The notes beneath the pieces were generated by a model that was given only the letters and a program-made list of their open reading frames with translations, made no database searches and was not told the DNA's origin. A program made the position numbers and the translations under genes. A stretch of DNA of 64,000 bases from Phytophthora quininea (lineage: Eukaryota; Oomycota; Peronosporomycetes; Peronosporales; Peronosporaceae): NCBI GenBank assembly GCA_011947345.1, contig JAAVTG010000043.1:1203959-1267958 (forward strand). Reading direction: 5' to 3'. Shown one piece after another: positions 46,025 to 56,616 of the stretch (positions within the stretch are counted from its first letter, which is position 1; each line of letters opens with the position of its first letter).

Positions 46025-46790
46025 CTACGCTGGTCGGTGGTGGGGCTTGACCCGCCCCTTGACCAGAATGAGTTCTTCGGGTACTGCGTCCAGGTGTTCA
46101 CGTGGGGTTATCCCCGCACCGTGAATTGCCGCTAAGCCATCTTCGTCTCGCTGCACACGACGAATCTCTAGTGAGCGTCTGGAAAGTTCCAGTCCCCATC
46201 GAAGGTATCTCCTGTCCGCGGTATTGGAATTCAATAGCCACTCCAGAACCGAATAGCGGGTGTAGGCTGCAATCGGAACTGGGTATCAGCAAGGAGTGGC
46301 TTGAACAGTTCCAGGACACGTAGTATCGCCAACACCTCTTTCTCTGCGATGTGGTACCTCGTCTCGAAATCGTTCAGAACGCGCCCCGTGAACCGCACCG
46401 GCTGGATCACCCCATCATACTCTTGACCCAGGACAGCACATGCTGCCCAAGGGTTTGCATGCGGGATTACCACATACTGCTTGGTGCGGTCCGGGTGCCT
46501 CAACAGCGGCGTCGATACGATCTTCCGTTTCAAAATCTCGAACGCTTCCCGGGCCCGGGTCAAGTCCCGACCTGAACGCACTTGATCATCTGTCAGCTCA
46601 TAATGCACAGCAGCAATCACCGGGAGGTCCTCAATAAACTTTTTGTAGTAATTGAGGCTACCCAGGAACGACTGCACACCCTTCAATGTGCTGGGGAACG
46701 GCAGATCCTGGATGCTCTTCGCGATCTTCGGGGTCGCCCTGATTCCCTCTGCGTTGATCTCATGTGACAGATACGGGATCGTCAGTTTCC
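46025..46790 (-). CDS. RT connection and first, degenerate RNase H (copy 1)
   Basis: STLKGVQSFLGSLNYYKKFI is the RT connection. LLRHPDRTKQYVVIPHANP, WAACAVLGQEYDG, RFTGRVLNDFETRYHIAEKE and VLAILRVLELFKPLL follow the Ty3/Gypsy RNase H pattern. The usual first Asp (DAS) is replaced by PHANPWA, so this domain probably works only as a structural tether. It continues after a frame change near 46235 as RRYLRWGLELSRRSLEIRRV and AAIHGAGITPREHLDAV. Confidence 0.85.
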
Positions 46791-47876
46791 CGAACATACT
46801 GTTAGGGAGGCTGACCGAGATATTCCAATAGCGGAATCGGAACAACAGTGCGTTCAGATCCTCGCAAAGTTCATCCCAGGTCATAGCTCCGTGCGCGATG
46901 TCGACGATAAACGAACTTCGCCCCAACACCGGGCCCACATGGGATGGCATCGGGATGCTACGCTGGAACACGGTCATTTGTTCAGTCAGCGCCGGTACTT
47001 CGGATGCGGCGAGTTCTGAATCCGTACTCAGGTTCAGGAACTCCAGCACTTCCGGATCCACCAGCTGTTCCTCGTCTGGCTTGAGTCGAACGAATCCCCA
47101 AAGGCAGTTGTTGATCACACACTGGTAAATCAGCGGGGCATTTTGAGACCGAACGGCATCCGGATCCACTGGAAGTGCCCGAATGGGCAAATAAAAGCCG
47201 AGATCAGCTTGGCTCTCTCGGTCATAAGGATCGCCCAGAAACCGCTGGCCATATCGAGACTCATGAACCACATCGCATGCTCGAACCCGATCAGTAGGTC
47301 GTCAATCAGAGGCAGCGGATAACTCATCAACTTGATGAAGCTGTCCACCAGTCGATAGTCAATACACATCCGGATGTCCACACCATTCTTCTTCAGGACG
47401 ATCACGATCAGGGATGCCCACGCGGAGTCAGAAAACTTGATCAATCCCGTCTCCAACAGTTTCTTCAACAGTTCGTAGACTTTCACCAGGAGATGGGGTG
47501 CAATCTGCCTCGCATGTTGTGCAATTGGCTTCGCATTCCCGACATCCAGGTCACAAACGACACCTCGCGCCGAAGCGGGGGCAGCATTCCCGTCGCCTAT
47601 GAAAATTGATCGATGCCGTTCCAGGATGTCTCTCAACTTCTTCTCCATTTCCGGAGTAGTGGATCCTGGAACTCCCACATCAGCTGCACCGATATCACAC
47701 TGCAGACTCAGATCCTCCAACTCAGAGAGCATCGCAAGTTCATCTCGCAGCTGCGCCATGAGCTCACTGCCCTCTCGAAGGTAAACCGGAGGTTCCAGGT
47801 CCAGCTCTTCTGATGTCACTCGCATGCACCGGGCGTACTCTTCCTCCAATTTCTGGAGTGGGGTGCCAATGCACAC
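46790..47876 (-). CDS. Reverse transcriptase (copy 1), active-site motif altered and frame broken
   Basis: Motifs in order: SDSAWASLIVIVLKKNG, DIRMCIDYRLVDSFIKLMSY, FMSLDMASGFWAILMTERAK (catalytic Asp of motif A) and FGHFQWIRMPFGLK. After a one-base loss in an A-run near 47144 the frame continues with LIYQCVINNCLWGF and the active-site segment SFIVDIAHGAMTWDELCEDL (46880-46920). Related elements have a VDD pair at the last position. Here it reads IVD, so one metal-binding Asp is lost. An unusual insert of about 60 residues (LKPDEEQLVDPEVLEFLNLS ...) precedes it. Confidence 0.88.
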
Positions 47877-48592
47877 GGGAAATCATCTATCTCGGAACCG
47901 GCTTCGGCAAGATTAGAGGCGACAGAATGTTCAGTATCCTCCACCTTTGACTCAGAACTTTCATCTCGGAACTCAACCTATGCTCCAGAGACATCCTCCT
48001 TGGTCGCCCCTGGATCCACGTCACCGACGTCGCATGGTGAACTCGCACATTCCAGTGACTCCATCTGAGTGGAGGCGTCAACCAGATCTTTGAACGCGGG
48101 TGAAGGCGGTTCGTGGAGTCTGGCGATGCGTACTTGAGATGTGCCCGAAACCGGCCGTAGCATTATCTGCTTGGGCCAATCGTACTCAGGTTTCTCGACG
48201 CATGTCCCTGAGCTGCCCTGTCCATTTGCTCCCGCCTCTCAATCTGCAATCGAGTCTGTGCCGAAACTGTGTTCTCGTAGATCAAGTGCTGCCACTCTTC
48301 GTACGTTTCAACCTGACCGCACAAACCGGCCAATCGGAAACGAGTCATATTCCACGATATACGGCACAGCAGTTTGGGAATCTATCCATATCCTCCGATC
48401 CGAGACATTCACAGTCACTGGCCAGGACTTCGCTGCATATAAGATGGAAGTCACCCACCGGTTCCCTCTCCCAGCCCACACAACTTCGCGCTGGGGATTG
48501 GATTGCCCGTACCGGATCTGGACTTTAGCGGACTCGCCCAGATTCAGATACAGAGACTCCAGCGGGGTCACCGGGATAGCCCGTCCTTGGCG
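47877..48592 (-). CDS. Spacer between protease and RT (copy 1), fragmented
   Basis: Low-similarity linker in several frames, including VTVNVSDRRIWIDSQTAVPY and RREQMDRAAQGHASRNLSTI. It corresponds to 61508-62220 in copy 2. No catalytic motif. Such linkers are common in Ty3/Gypsy polyproteins. Confidence 0.5.
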
Positions 48593-49198
48593 TCAAACCG
48601 GATCGCTATACATCACCAACACTTCCTCGTCTGGGAGTTGTACCAACCCTTCCCGGATCGACAACCTCACTCCAGCACAGAACATGAAGTCCATTCCTAG
48701 GAGCACGTCGACCCCGTCGCCGATATTCGCAACCAACAATTCCAAGACATAGACAACTCTCAAACCGAGCGTTATCTTTTCCTGAGCACAAGCTGTGATA
48801 TAGGTCAGGATTCCTCCCAACCCCGTCACCCTCAGTGGTTTCCGCGACCGGAGTTTGAGTCCGAGCTTACGCGCAAAGTCGAGACTCAACATAATTATGG
48901 TCGCACACGAATCCAGCATTATAGGGGTTCGGTGATCGTTCACAGCTCCATGCACATAGGCAACCTCATGTTTGCTTTCAGGTTCATGATCGACCCACCA
49001 CCCGTACCGTTCTCCCGGACGGAGGAGGAATTCGACTGGCCCTTCCAGATCGGAATCTTCGGCATCCGGACTTGCTAGCAGAACCCTGGAACGGGGTTTG
49101 TCGGTCGAATCTTGAACTACTTTCATGCATTGTGGGTCGTTATCTTGGATTGAGTTTTGTTCTCTCAGCTCGGGGCCTACGTACGCTAAGACACACAA
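48593..49198 (-). CDS. Retroviral-type aspartic protease (copy 1)
   Basis: The core reads PIMLDSCATIIMLSLDFARK, LGLKLRSRKPLRVTGLGG and later DGVDVLLGMDFMFCAGVRLS. This matches the Ty3/Gypsy protease pattern (LDSGA, then ILGMDWL). The catalytic motif is D-S-C instead of the usual D-S/T-G, and copy 2 has the same change. The enzyme would cleave Gag-Pol inside the particle. Confidence 0.85.
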   Translation of the reverse strand: MCVLAYVGPELREQNSIQDNDPQCMKVVQDSTDKPRSRVLLASPDAEDSDLEGPVEFLLRPGERYGWWVDHEPESKHEVAYVHGAVNDHRTPIMLDSCATIIMLSLDFARKLGLKLRSRKPLRVTGLGGILTYITACAQEKITLGLRVVYVLELLVANIGDGVDVLLGMDFMFCAGVRLSIREGLVQLPDEEVLVMYSDPV

Positions 49199-49256
49199 TC
49201 TTGGGGTTTTCTCAAGCCCGACGCGTTCTGGATCCCCATTCAGCGGGCTTAGTGGT

Positions 49257-52200
49257 TTAACGGTGTTTCCCCAGGATCGGCCTCGGCGATTCCAGAAAGT
49301 CTGTTCCGGAGTTCGTCGGGCAGGTCTTCAAGCGCACCTTGGCGAGCGAGTTTTCCATGTTCTTCAGCACCTTCAGCTCTTCGCAGGCTTCAACACGGTG
49401 GTAGAGTACACAAACGATGCACGGCTTCACCCAACAGCGACGTGCTGGATGTCCCTCTCGATCCGCATTGGTCACATATCATGTCTTTCCAGCAGTTGTC
49501 GGTCGTATGTCCCCGACCTTGACAGTTGCTCCAGACTTCATCCCGGGACGGGTTGTCCCGACGCGGGGTGTCTGGCCCTGTCGGGCGGGACGGGAATCTT
49601 GACGCAACCTAGACTGCTCCCACGGAGATCGCCATCCTGCGTTCTCCATTGCGCGGTACACCATCTGGTCGAACTCGTCCTCCCCGACGCTCGGACCCGG
49701 GTCTCAGGCGGATCCCGAGTCCGGAGTTGGCGCTTCATCACCATCGGGCGGATCCGAGAACGTCACGTGATGCTCCTCATCGAGATCGGGTACAGAACTC
49801 GCACTCTGAGTCACAAAGGCATGCTTCGTGTTCTTGTGTCTGTAGCGATCTCGGTTGAGATTGTCACCACGAAAATCGCGCCCGGGACGCGGTGGTTCTT
49901 CATCGTAGCCTTCCTCTCTCCACACATCGTCGTGTCGGCGTATGGCGTGTTCTACATCCTTGACTCTCTGGAAGCGTTGGCCTTGCAGCGCGATCTTCAC
50001 TTCTTTGTCTGTCAGCTTTTTGATGAATCTTCGAATGTGCCGCTCTCTCGATGAGGCCTTGCTCTGGAACGGGATGCCGGCTTTAATACCTACCGCATTG
50101 AGACGATAGAAGAATTCCAGCGCAGTCTCTCCAGATTTCATGCGCATCGTGTAATATCGTTCTGCATACGTCCCCCGGGCCCGGCAATACCTTCTCCGAA
50201 ACTGCCTCTTCAACTCCCTCCAACTAGTGCGAACCCGTTTTGGGAGCTGAGTGAACCAGTCTCTGAGTGTCACCGGCAGCCGATTCCGGAGTTGGCGGAT
50301 CCTCATCGCCTCGTTCCATACACCTTGCATAGCGATGTCCTTGAAACGTTCCCACCACCCAACACGGTCTTCCAAGGAAGCATTCTGGTTGAACACTTCG
50401 ACTGCATTGAAGTTGATAAAGGTCGATAACTCCAAACCGTCCGGTCACCTCCAGTCTGGGACGCCACTACGCCTGTGTTTCCGTCGATGCTGCTGTCCGA
50501 GTCACTCGAACTAGGATCATCTCCGTCGGCTCGGTCGTCTCCGGAACTGGAGTTGGGATCAGAATCAGGATCAGAATCAGATGGAGGACCTAATCCCCTC
50601 TTGGACTTCCTAGTACCAGATGTTTTGTCGCCCTTCTTGGACGAGCATGCAGCCTGCTTCGTCGACGCGGAATCTGAGGTCTTCATGGCTCCAGGAACTG
50701 GCACCTCCGTCTTCACTGTATGTCCCCCCACTGCGCCCTGCTCCGTCTTGATCGCTGGCGACGCATGCACGCCTTGCGCGGGGCAGAGGTCGTTGCGTGC
50801 GTCGACCGGGCTGGCCAGTTGCGGAATCAGGGGTCGGTGTTGCACGAGCCCCTGAACTTGGAACAATGTCGCACGAAGGTCGCGGATTTGACTGATCTGA
50901 AACTTCTGGAGGGTCGGCGCCGCTTCGCGTTCGACTTCTCGCTCACGTTGGACAGACGCCATTTGAGCCGACAGTCCTTGCGTGACTTCTTCGACCCACT
51001 GAGCGCGCTCAGCTTCGGCGCGCGATTCCCGAGCTGTCTCGGCCTTCTTCCACTGATCTTCGAACTGCGCATTCAGACGTTCGCGTTCCCGCTGCAGAAT
51101 CTCTTCGACATCCTGGACCCCGGGTGACGGCTCCGGTTTGAGGGCGGTAGACTCCTGGGCCTGTCGGGCGCGCTGTTCTGCGGCCCGGATTTGGTCCGCC
51201 AGTTCCCGTTGCCGGGTTTGGTCTGGTCCTGAAGACGACGCTGTTCGGCCTGTGCAGTCAGTCTCTGACGTTGCAGTGCCTCCGACTCGGCGCGCTCTGC
51301 ATCAGCTCGGGCTCGCTCGGCGTCGGCTTGAGCCTGTCGCTCCTGCCAACTCCGTTCGAACTTGACACGCATGGCTTCACGTTCCTGCCGCAAGACGACT
51401 TCTGGATCCACGTTCTGGGACACCGCGGGCTGGACCACAGGTGAAACTGGTTGCCGAGAAGCCAACAAGCTGCTCATGAACTGCTGCATCTGTCGACGCT
51501 GCTCATCCTGGAACTGCTGTTGGCTCTCACGAGCCTGCTGACGTTCCAGCTCTGCGTCCTTCCGCATCTGCTCCATCTTCTCCTGCTCCTACCGCATCAA
51601 ATTCAGTGCGATCTGGGACGACCCCGAGGCACGAGAAGTCTCTGAGCCATGGCGGGAGGTCCCTGAATGAGTAGACCTCCGAGACCGATGAGTGCGCTCA
51701 GAACGTGCGTCACCTCTAGTGCTCTCCGGGTAATCTCGGCGAGGCCTATCTTGTTCATCTGCCCTCTCTCCGCCGGGGCTGGATCCCGGACCCGTGACGC
51801 CTGCATGGGTTGGGTCCTCTGGAGCATTGTGAACCGGGACGTGCGAGGGCCGTGTGTCGTGATACACAGTACGAGTGAAGACACCTCCCATATCGCTCCC
51901 ATCCGGTCCAGCAATACCCCGAGCGGTCAACGCCCGGCCGGTTGGGACAGAGTACGACATATGTTCTCCCGCATCGTGACCTGTCGACATCAAGGACGAC
52001 GATCCGGAACTATCCCCAGGAGTTCAGGAGCTGGGTCACGACTCGGAATCTCCCGTCGGGCCTACCGAGCTAGGGACTGGATCTGCCCTCGGGGTCAGCG
52101 TCTTTTGAGCACCCTCGCGTATTCCCAGACGGGCAATCCCTGCAACCAGGCTGGAGGCCCCTGTCGACGGGTCAGCCGACATCGGTGACGCCTGAGTCAA

Positions 52201-53534
52201 CGCCGTCTGGGACGGGTTGGCGGACGATTGAGTCTCAGCGTCTGAGGGCTCCTTGCTTCGCCTCGCTTGAAGGCCGCTGAAGGCAAACCTCGTTGCGAAC
52301 TCGAAACTCAGAGTCTCAGCATCCTCAACGTCCATAGCTTCAGCCATCTCCTCGTCCCACGTGTTTTCGGTTGCTGGTGCAAGTGCTTCCTCAGTCTTGG
52401 CGTGCGTCGAAGATGCTTCCAAGATGAGAACAATCCGACGCTGGACACCTGCAATCAGCTTCCTCCACTCGATGAGTTCCGTCGCGAGATGATTCAGGAC
52501 GACCCGGGCGAGACTCTTCACTGCCGGCTCGGGAGCGCGGCCGCCTTTGTCTCTGACCACTCCGGAACCAGGTTCACGAACCTGAAACCAGCTCCAAAGG
52601 CAAAGTCTGGCACACGGCGGTACACTCTCGAGCCGTGAACCGGTCAAGTCAACCTGTATACCCACGACGTCATCGGCCAGACCCATGCTCCAACGATGCG
52701 GACTCAGAGTGCGGAGCCACGCAATGCCGCGCGCCCCTCCCAGCATATTGGACGTCAGGAAACTCTGAGTAGCCAACGCCTGCTCCAGCTACGGAGTCGA
52801 GTCCGGTCGGGGATTCGGCCAAGTGAAGACCACGTTGTACGGGGTCACCACACCGGGGCATGGAGCTCCCAGTGCCTGACCTGGTCACCGACATAGACCT
52901 GTTCGGAGTCCTCCTCCGGGCTAGCGTGCGTCATCTCCACATCTGCCTCAGCGCGAGGCTGACTCGGACTTGGAGTCTGGACCTGCCCGATTTCTCGACG
53001 CGCCACAGCCTGACTTGGAGTCGGCTCCACCGATTCCGAAACCGGCTCTGGACACGGCTGCAGTTCCGGGGACGACTGTACATCCTGGAGCCGAGATTTC
53101 TCTTCCACGAGAGCCAACGTCGAAATCGACGTATCAGCTCCCGTTCCCGTCGGAGGAGGGTCGGAACCCACTAACCCCGTCGGGGACTCTGCCATGACGG
53201 CGTCTTCCTGTGACGCCTCAGCTGGCTTTGGACTCTCGCCCTCGGCCTGCTCCGCCTGAGCACTCTCTTCTCCAGCTCTGGATGCGGCACATCTGGACCC
53301 CCCAGACGACACACCAGGTGCGTCCGGATCTTCGGGTTCTGGATCGCCTTGATCCTGAGCCTCGGACTTCTGAGTCCTCAGACTTGCCTTCCGCCTTCGG
53401 TTGTCCCTCGTCAGCTGATCGAGGTCCTTGACTTCCTCCGGCGCTTGGCCTTGAACTCGACGTGACTGACGCGTCGCCTCACCGTGCCCTTCGTCCCCAC
53501 GTCCCTCCTTCTTCTCTTCCGTTGCGCCCACCAT
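49257..53534 (-). CDS. Gag-type region of copy 1 (acidic N-terminus, coiled coil, capsid, zinc knuckles), frame-broken
   Basis: The ATG at 53534 starts a Glu/Gln/Pro-rich segment that runs to 52845. A C deletion there puts the sequel in another frame, and an in-frame TAG lies near 52790 in both copies. Next come a helical segment (ARVVLNHLATELIEWRKLIA), an Arg/Ser-rich stretch (51589-51993), and a Gln/Arg/Glu coiled coil (51073-51576). The capsid-type domain (49704-50435) has WWERFKDIAMQGVWNEAMRI, then LRDWFTQLPKRVRTSWRELK and RRYCRARGTYAERY. Two zinc knuckles follow at 49430-49540: CQGRGHTTDNC, where the first Cys is replaced by Trp, and CDQCGSRGHPARRC, which is split by a one-base shift. 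The N-terminal ~3 kb before the capsid is unusually long for a Gypsy Gag. Confidence 0.8.
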
Positions 53535-53600
53535 AACTAGATCGTTAGGAGGCTAGCAACTGCAGTATTGAAACCGGAACCAGTATAGATTCCCAAACCG

Positions 53601-53636
53601 GTAAAATCCCTGGTTCGAATCCGGGCACGCGCACCA
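53601..53636 (-). other. Primer binding site, unusually long match to a tRNA 3' end
   Basis: Two bases after the 5' LTR, the minus strand reads TGGTGCGCGTGCCCGGATTC and on to GAACCAGGGATTTTAC. Its complement is a tRNA-like CCA end, a 7-base acceptor strand and a perfect T-arm (CCTGG-TTCGAAT-CCGGG), followed by a variable-loop-like stretch. The usual match is 8-18 nt, and here at least 29 nt follow tRNA rules. The tRNA identity cannot be read. Confidence 0.8.
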
Positions 53637-53638
53637 GC

Positions 53639-55229
53639 TGTGGCGAAGCTCGGTGAAAAACTTGCGCCCAGGGGTGTACAGTGGCGCGACCCGAATGAAC
53701 TGGTCTGCGGGGGTAGCGGTTCCAGAAGGCCCTTGAGCAACCTAGAACCGTTGGCGTGTACCTTGTGTGCAATCCCTAAGGGTTCGAATCGCTGAACTCG
53801 ACGACCAGGGAGGACACCTGCTCAGGATACAGGTAACGGGTAGGTTAGTACTGCAGTTCGGGAGTTCCCCGAACGCTTGCTACATAGAGCGGGTTAGAAG
53901 AGTTAGAAGGTAGCTTGTGGTCGCACTCCAGGACCACACAGCCAAACCTTGTACAAGATAACAATTAACAATATAGAGTTCGATACCGATATGCCGCCGC
54001 CACTTATTCTTTTGGACCCTCGGGTGGTGGGTCCTCGTCCAGGATCGATGGGGCGTATGCGGTTCGGGACACCTGGAAGGTCTCGAACACCCCGACGTTC
54101 GCGCACCAGCTCCTCGTGGAGCAACAGATACAGCACTCGGTTACAAAGCCTAGGTCAGTCGATTCACAACGCAGTTAGTGTCAACGCCCTGGTGGTCACT
54201 GCTATCCAGCCACACAAGACGGTCAGGTCAATATAAAATGGGTGACGCCCGGATGTACCGACAGCCCAACTAGGATATGGAATGGGTCGGGGTCAGTCCA
54301 GGAGCGATACGCCCTCGAACTCCCCTTCCCAACTGGACTTGAACACGGGGAGTTCCACAGGCTAGTCCCTAAGCCAAGGTGCCCTTAACGCCCAATGTGG
54401 CCTCCGCTTCCTCGGAGCACTTGAGCACTTGGGGAAAATCGAACTCTGTTAAAATCTCATACAAACTAGCTATGCAATACTAAGTACGAATCTTGAACGA
54501 TCTTCTGACAATATCTTGACTTGAATATGGACGGTGTAAGTGACTTGGTCCGACTATGGAGTCATCACTGGGTGCGCAATCCTGGAGCATCTCCATTGCT
54601 CAATGGGGTCAAGTTTCCCAAACAGGGTGACCTCTCGCAACTTCAACTCCAGGCGCTCCACATCACTCGCACTGGGGATTGATTCTTCACTTGATGTCTG
54701 TATAGGGACTTCCACAACCTCATACATTCAGAATCACGGTTCAGGGATTGGCCATCCTGGAACGCGACTCTGCGTCCAGGATACCGAATCCGGTTCCAGG
54801 ATTCTGGTGCATCAGGAATCCCTCTTCGTCAGGCGTAGTAACTTCTTGGAAACGTAATGTGTTGTGTAACACGTGCTTTGTTGGGGAGAGACTAGGTCTT
54901 GGGAGCCCTTAGCGTCACACTCATCGTGCGCTTTGGGGCCAAGGCTACACAAGTCACAGAGGATACGTTCCCTCAATGTGATTTTCGCCCACTCTTGGGT
55001 ACTTGTTGACGGACGAGTGCGGTTTCGGACCGAGCCTCCTGTGCGTTTCGGGATTTACATACTCCCGACGCAGGCTTCGAAACCTAGGGAGCATCCTTGG
55101 TAGGACTCCCGCCACAGCCTTGTCCCAACTGGTCACGTCTCCACAACCACTCATCCAATAAGTTAAAATCCAACCGATCACAGCGCGGGGATTGCTACCC
55201 ATAGAAAAATCCAAATCAGCATCACCACA
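53639..55229 (-). repeat. 5' LTR of copy 1 (1591 bp)
   Basis: Direct repeat of 38524-40127. As read on the plus strand it starts TGTGGCGAAG and ends CACCACA. It carries the promoter of the element, but no core promoter motif could be pinned down. Confidence 0.95.
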
Positions 55230-55233
55230 TTTG
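55230..55233. other. Target-site duplication TTTG, right copy
   Basis: Same four bases as 38520-38523. The following 17 bp (55234-55250) belong to the old target and adjoin the truncated LTR of copy 2. Confidence 0.7.
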
Positions 55234-55250
55234 TCCTGCAGACAGAGGTG

Positions 55251-56513
55251 CAAGACCTAGTCTCTCCCCAACAAAGCACGTGTTACACAACACATTACGT
55301 TTCCAAGAAGTTACTACGCCTGACGAAGAGGATTCCCGATGCACCAGAATCCTGGAACCGGATTCGGTATCCTGGACGCAGAGTCGCGTTCCAGGATGGC
55401 CAATCCCTGAACCGTGATTCTGAATGTATGAGGTTGTGGAAGTCCCTATACAGACATCAAGTGAAGAATCAATCCCCAGTGCGAGTGATGTGGAGCGCCT
55501 GGAGTTGAAGTTGCGAGAGGTCACCCCGTTTGGGAAACTTGACCCCCATTGAGCAATGGAGATGCTCCAGGATTGCGCACCCAGTGATGACTCCATAGTC
55601 GGACCAAGTCACTTACACCGTCCATATTCAAGTCAAGATATTGTCAGAAGATCGTTCAAGATTCGTACTTAGTATTGCATAGCTAGTTTGTATGAGATTT
55701 TAACAGAGTTCGATTTTCCCCAAGTGCTCAAGTGCTCCGAGGAAGCGGAGGCCGCATTGGGCGTTAAGGGCACCTTGGCTTAGGGACTAGCCTCGCGTGG
55801 AACTCCCCGTGTTCAAGTCCAGTTGGGAAGGGGAGTTCGAGGGCGTATCGCTCTGGACTGACCCCGACCCATTCCATATCCTAGTTGGGCTGTCGGTACA
55901 TCCGGGCGTCACCCATTTTATATTGACCTGACCGTCTTGTGTGGCTGGATAGCAGTGACCACCAGGGCGTTGACACTAACTGCGTTGTGAATCGACTGAC
56001 CTAGGCTTTGTAACCGAGTGCTGTATCTGTTGCTCCACGAGGAGCTGGTGCGCGAACGTCGGGGTGTTCGAGACCTTCCAGGTGTCCCGAACCGCATACG
56101 CCCCATCGATCCTGGACGAGGACCCACCACCCGAGGGTCAAAAGAATAAGTGGCGGCGGCATATCGGTATCGAACTCTATATTGTTAATTGTTATCTTGT
56201 ACAAGGTTTGGCTGTGTGGTCCTGGAGTGCGACCACAAGCTACCTTCTAACTCTTCTAACCCGCTCTATGTAGCAAGCGCGTTCGGGAACTCCCGAACTG
56301 CAGTACTAACCTACCCGTTACCTGTATCCTGAGCAGGTGTCCTCCTGGTCGTCGAGTTCAGCGATTCGAACCCTTAGGGATTGCACACAAGGTACACGCC
56401 AACGGTTCTAGGTTGCTCAAGGGCCTTCTGGAACCGCTACCCCCGCAGACCAGTTCATTCGGGTCGCGCCACTGTACACCCCTGGGCGCAAGTTTTCACC
56501 GAGCTTCGCCACA
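55251..56513 (+). repeat. Truncated 5' LTR of copy 2 (1263 bp)
   Basis: Reverse complement of 38524-39795 or so. The match begins abruptly at CAAGACCTAG and ends in CCACA at 56513. The outer ~330 bp (U3 start) are missing, so this LTR may have lost part of its promoter. Confidence 0.93.
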
Positions 56514-56515
56514 GC

Positions 56516-56551
56516 TGGTGCGCGTGCCGGATTCGAACCAGGGATTTTACC
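56516..56551 (+). other. Primer binding site of copy 2
   Basis: TGGTGCGCGTGCCGGATTCG follows the LTR after GC. It lacks one C compared with copy 1 but otherwise keeps the same tRNA T-arm-like extension. Confidence 0.75.
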
Positions 56552-56616
56552 GGTTTGGGAATCTATCTGGTTCCGGTTTCAAGTACTGCAGTTGCTAGCC
56601 TCCTAACGATCTAGTT

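Larger units (their letters stand above)
38524..55229 (-). mobile_element. Complete 16.7-kb Ty3/Gypsy LTR retrotransposon with chromodomain and antisense gene (copy 1)
   Basis: Direct LTRs (38524-40127 and 53639-55229) both begin TGTGGCGAAG and end CACCACA as read on the plus strand. A TTTG target duplication flanks them. Transcription runs on the minus strand: 5' LTR at right, primer site at 53636, gag, protease, RT, RNase H, second RNase H, integrase, chromodomain, then a 3-kb gene in the opposite direction, the polypurine tract and the 3' LTR. The gene order RT-RNase H-integrase is that of Ty3/Gypsy. All coding parts carry frame changes as read, so the copy is probably not autonomous. The LTRs differ by about five substitutions in 1.6 kb, so the insertion is young. 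Confidence 0.95.
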
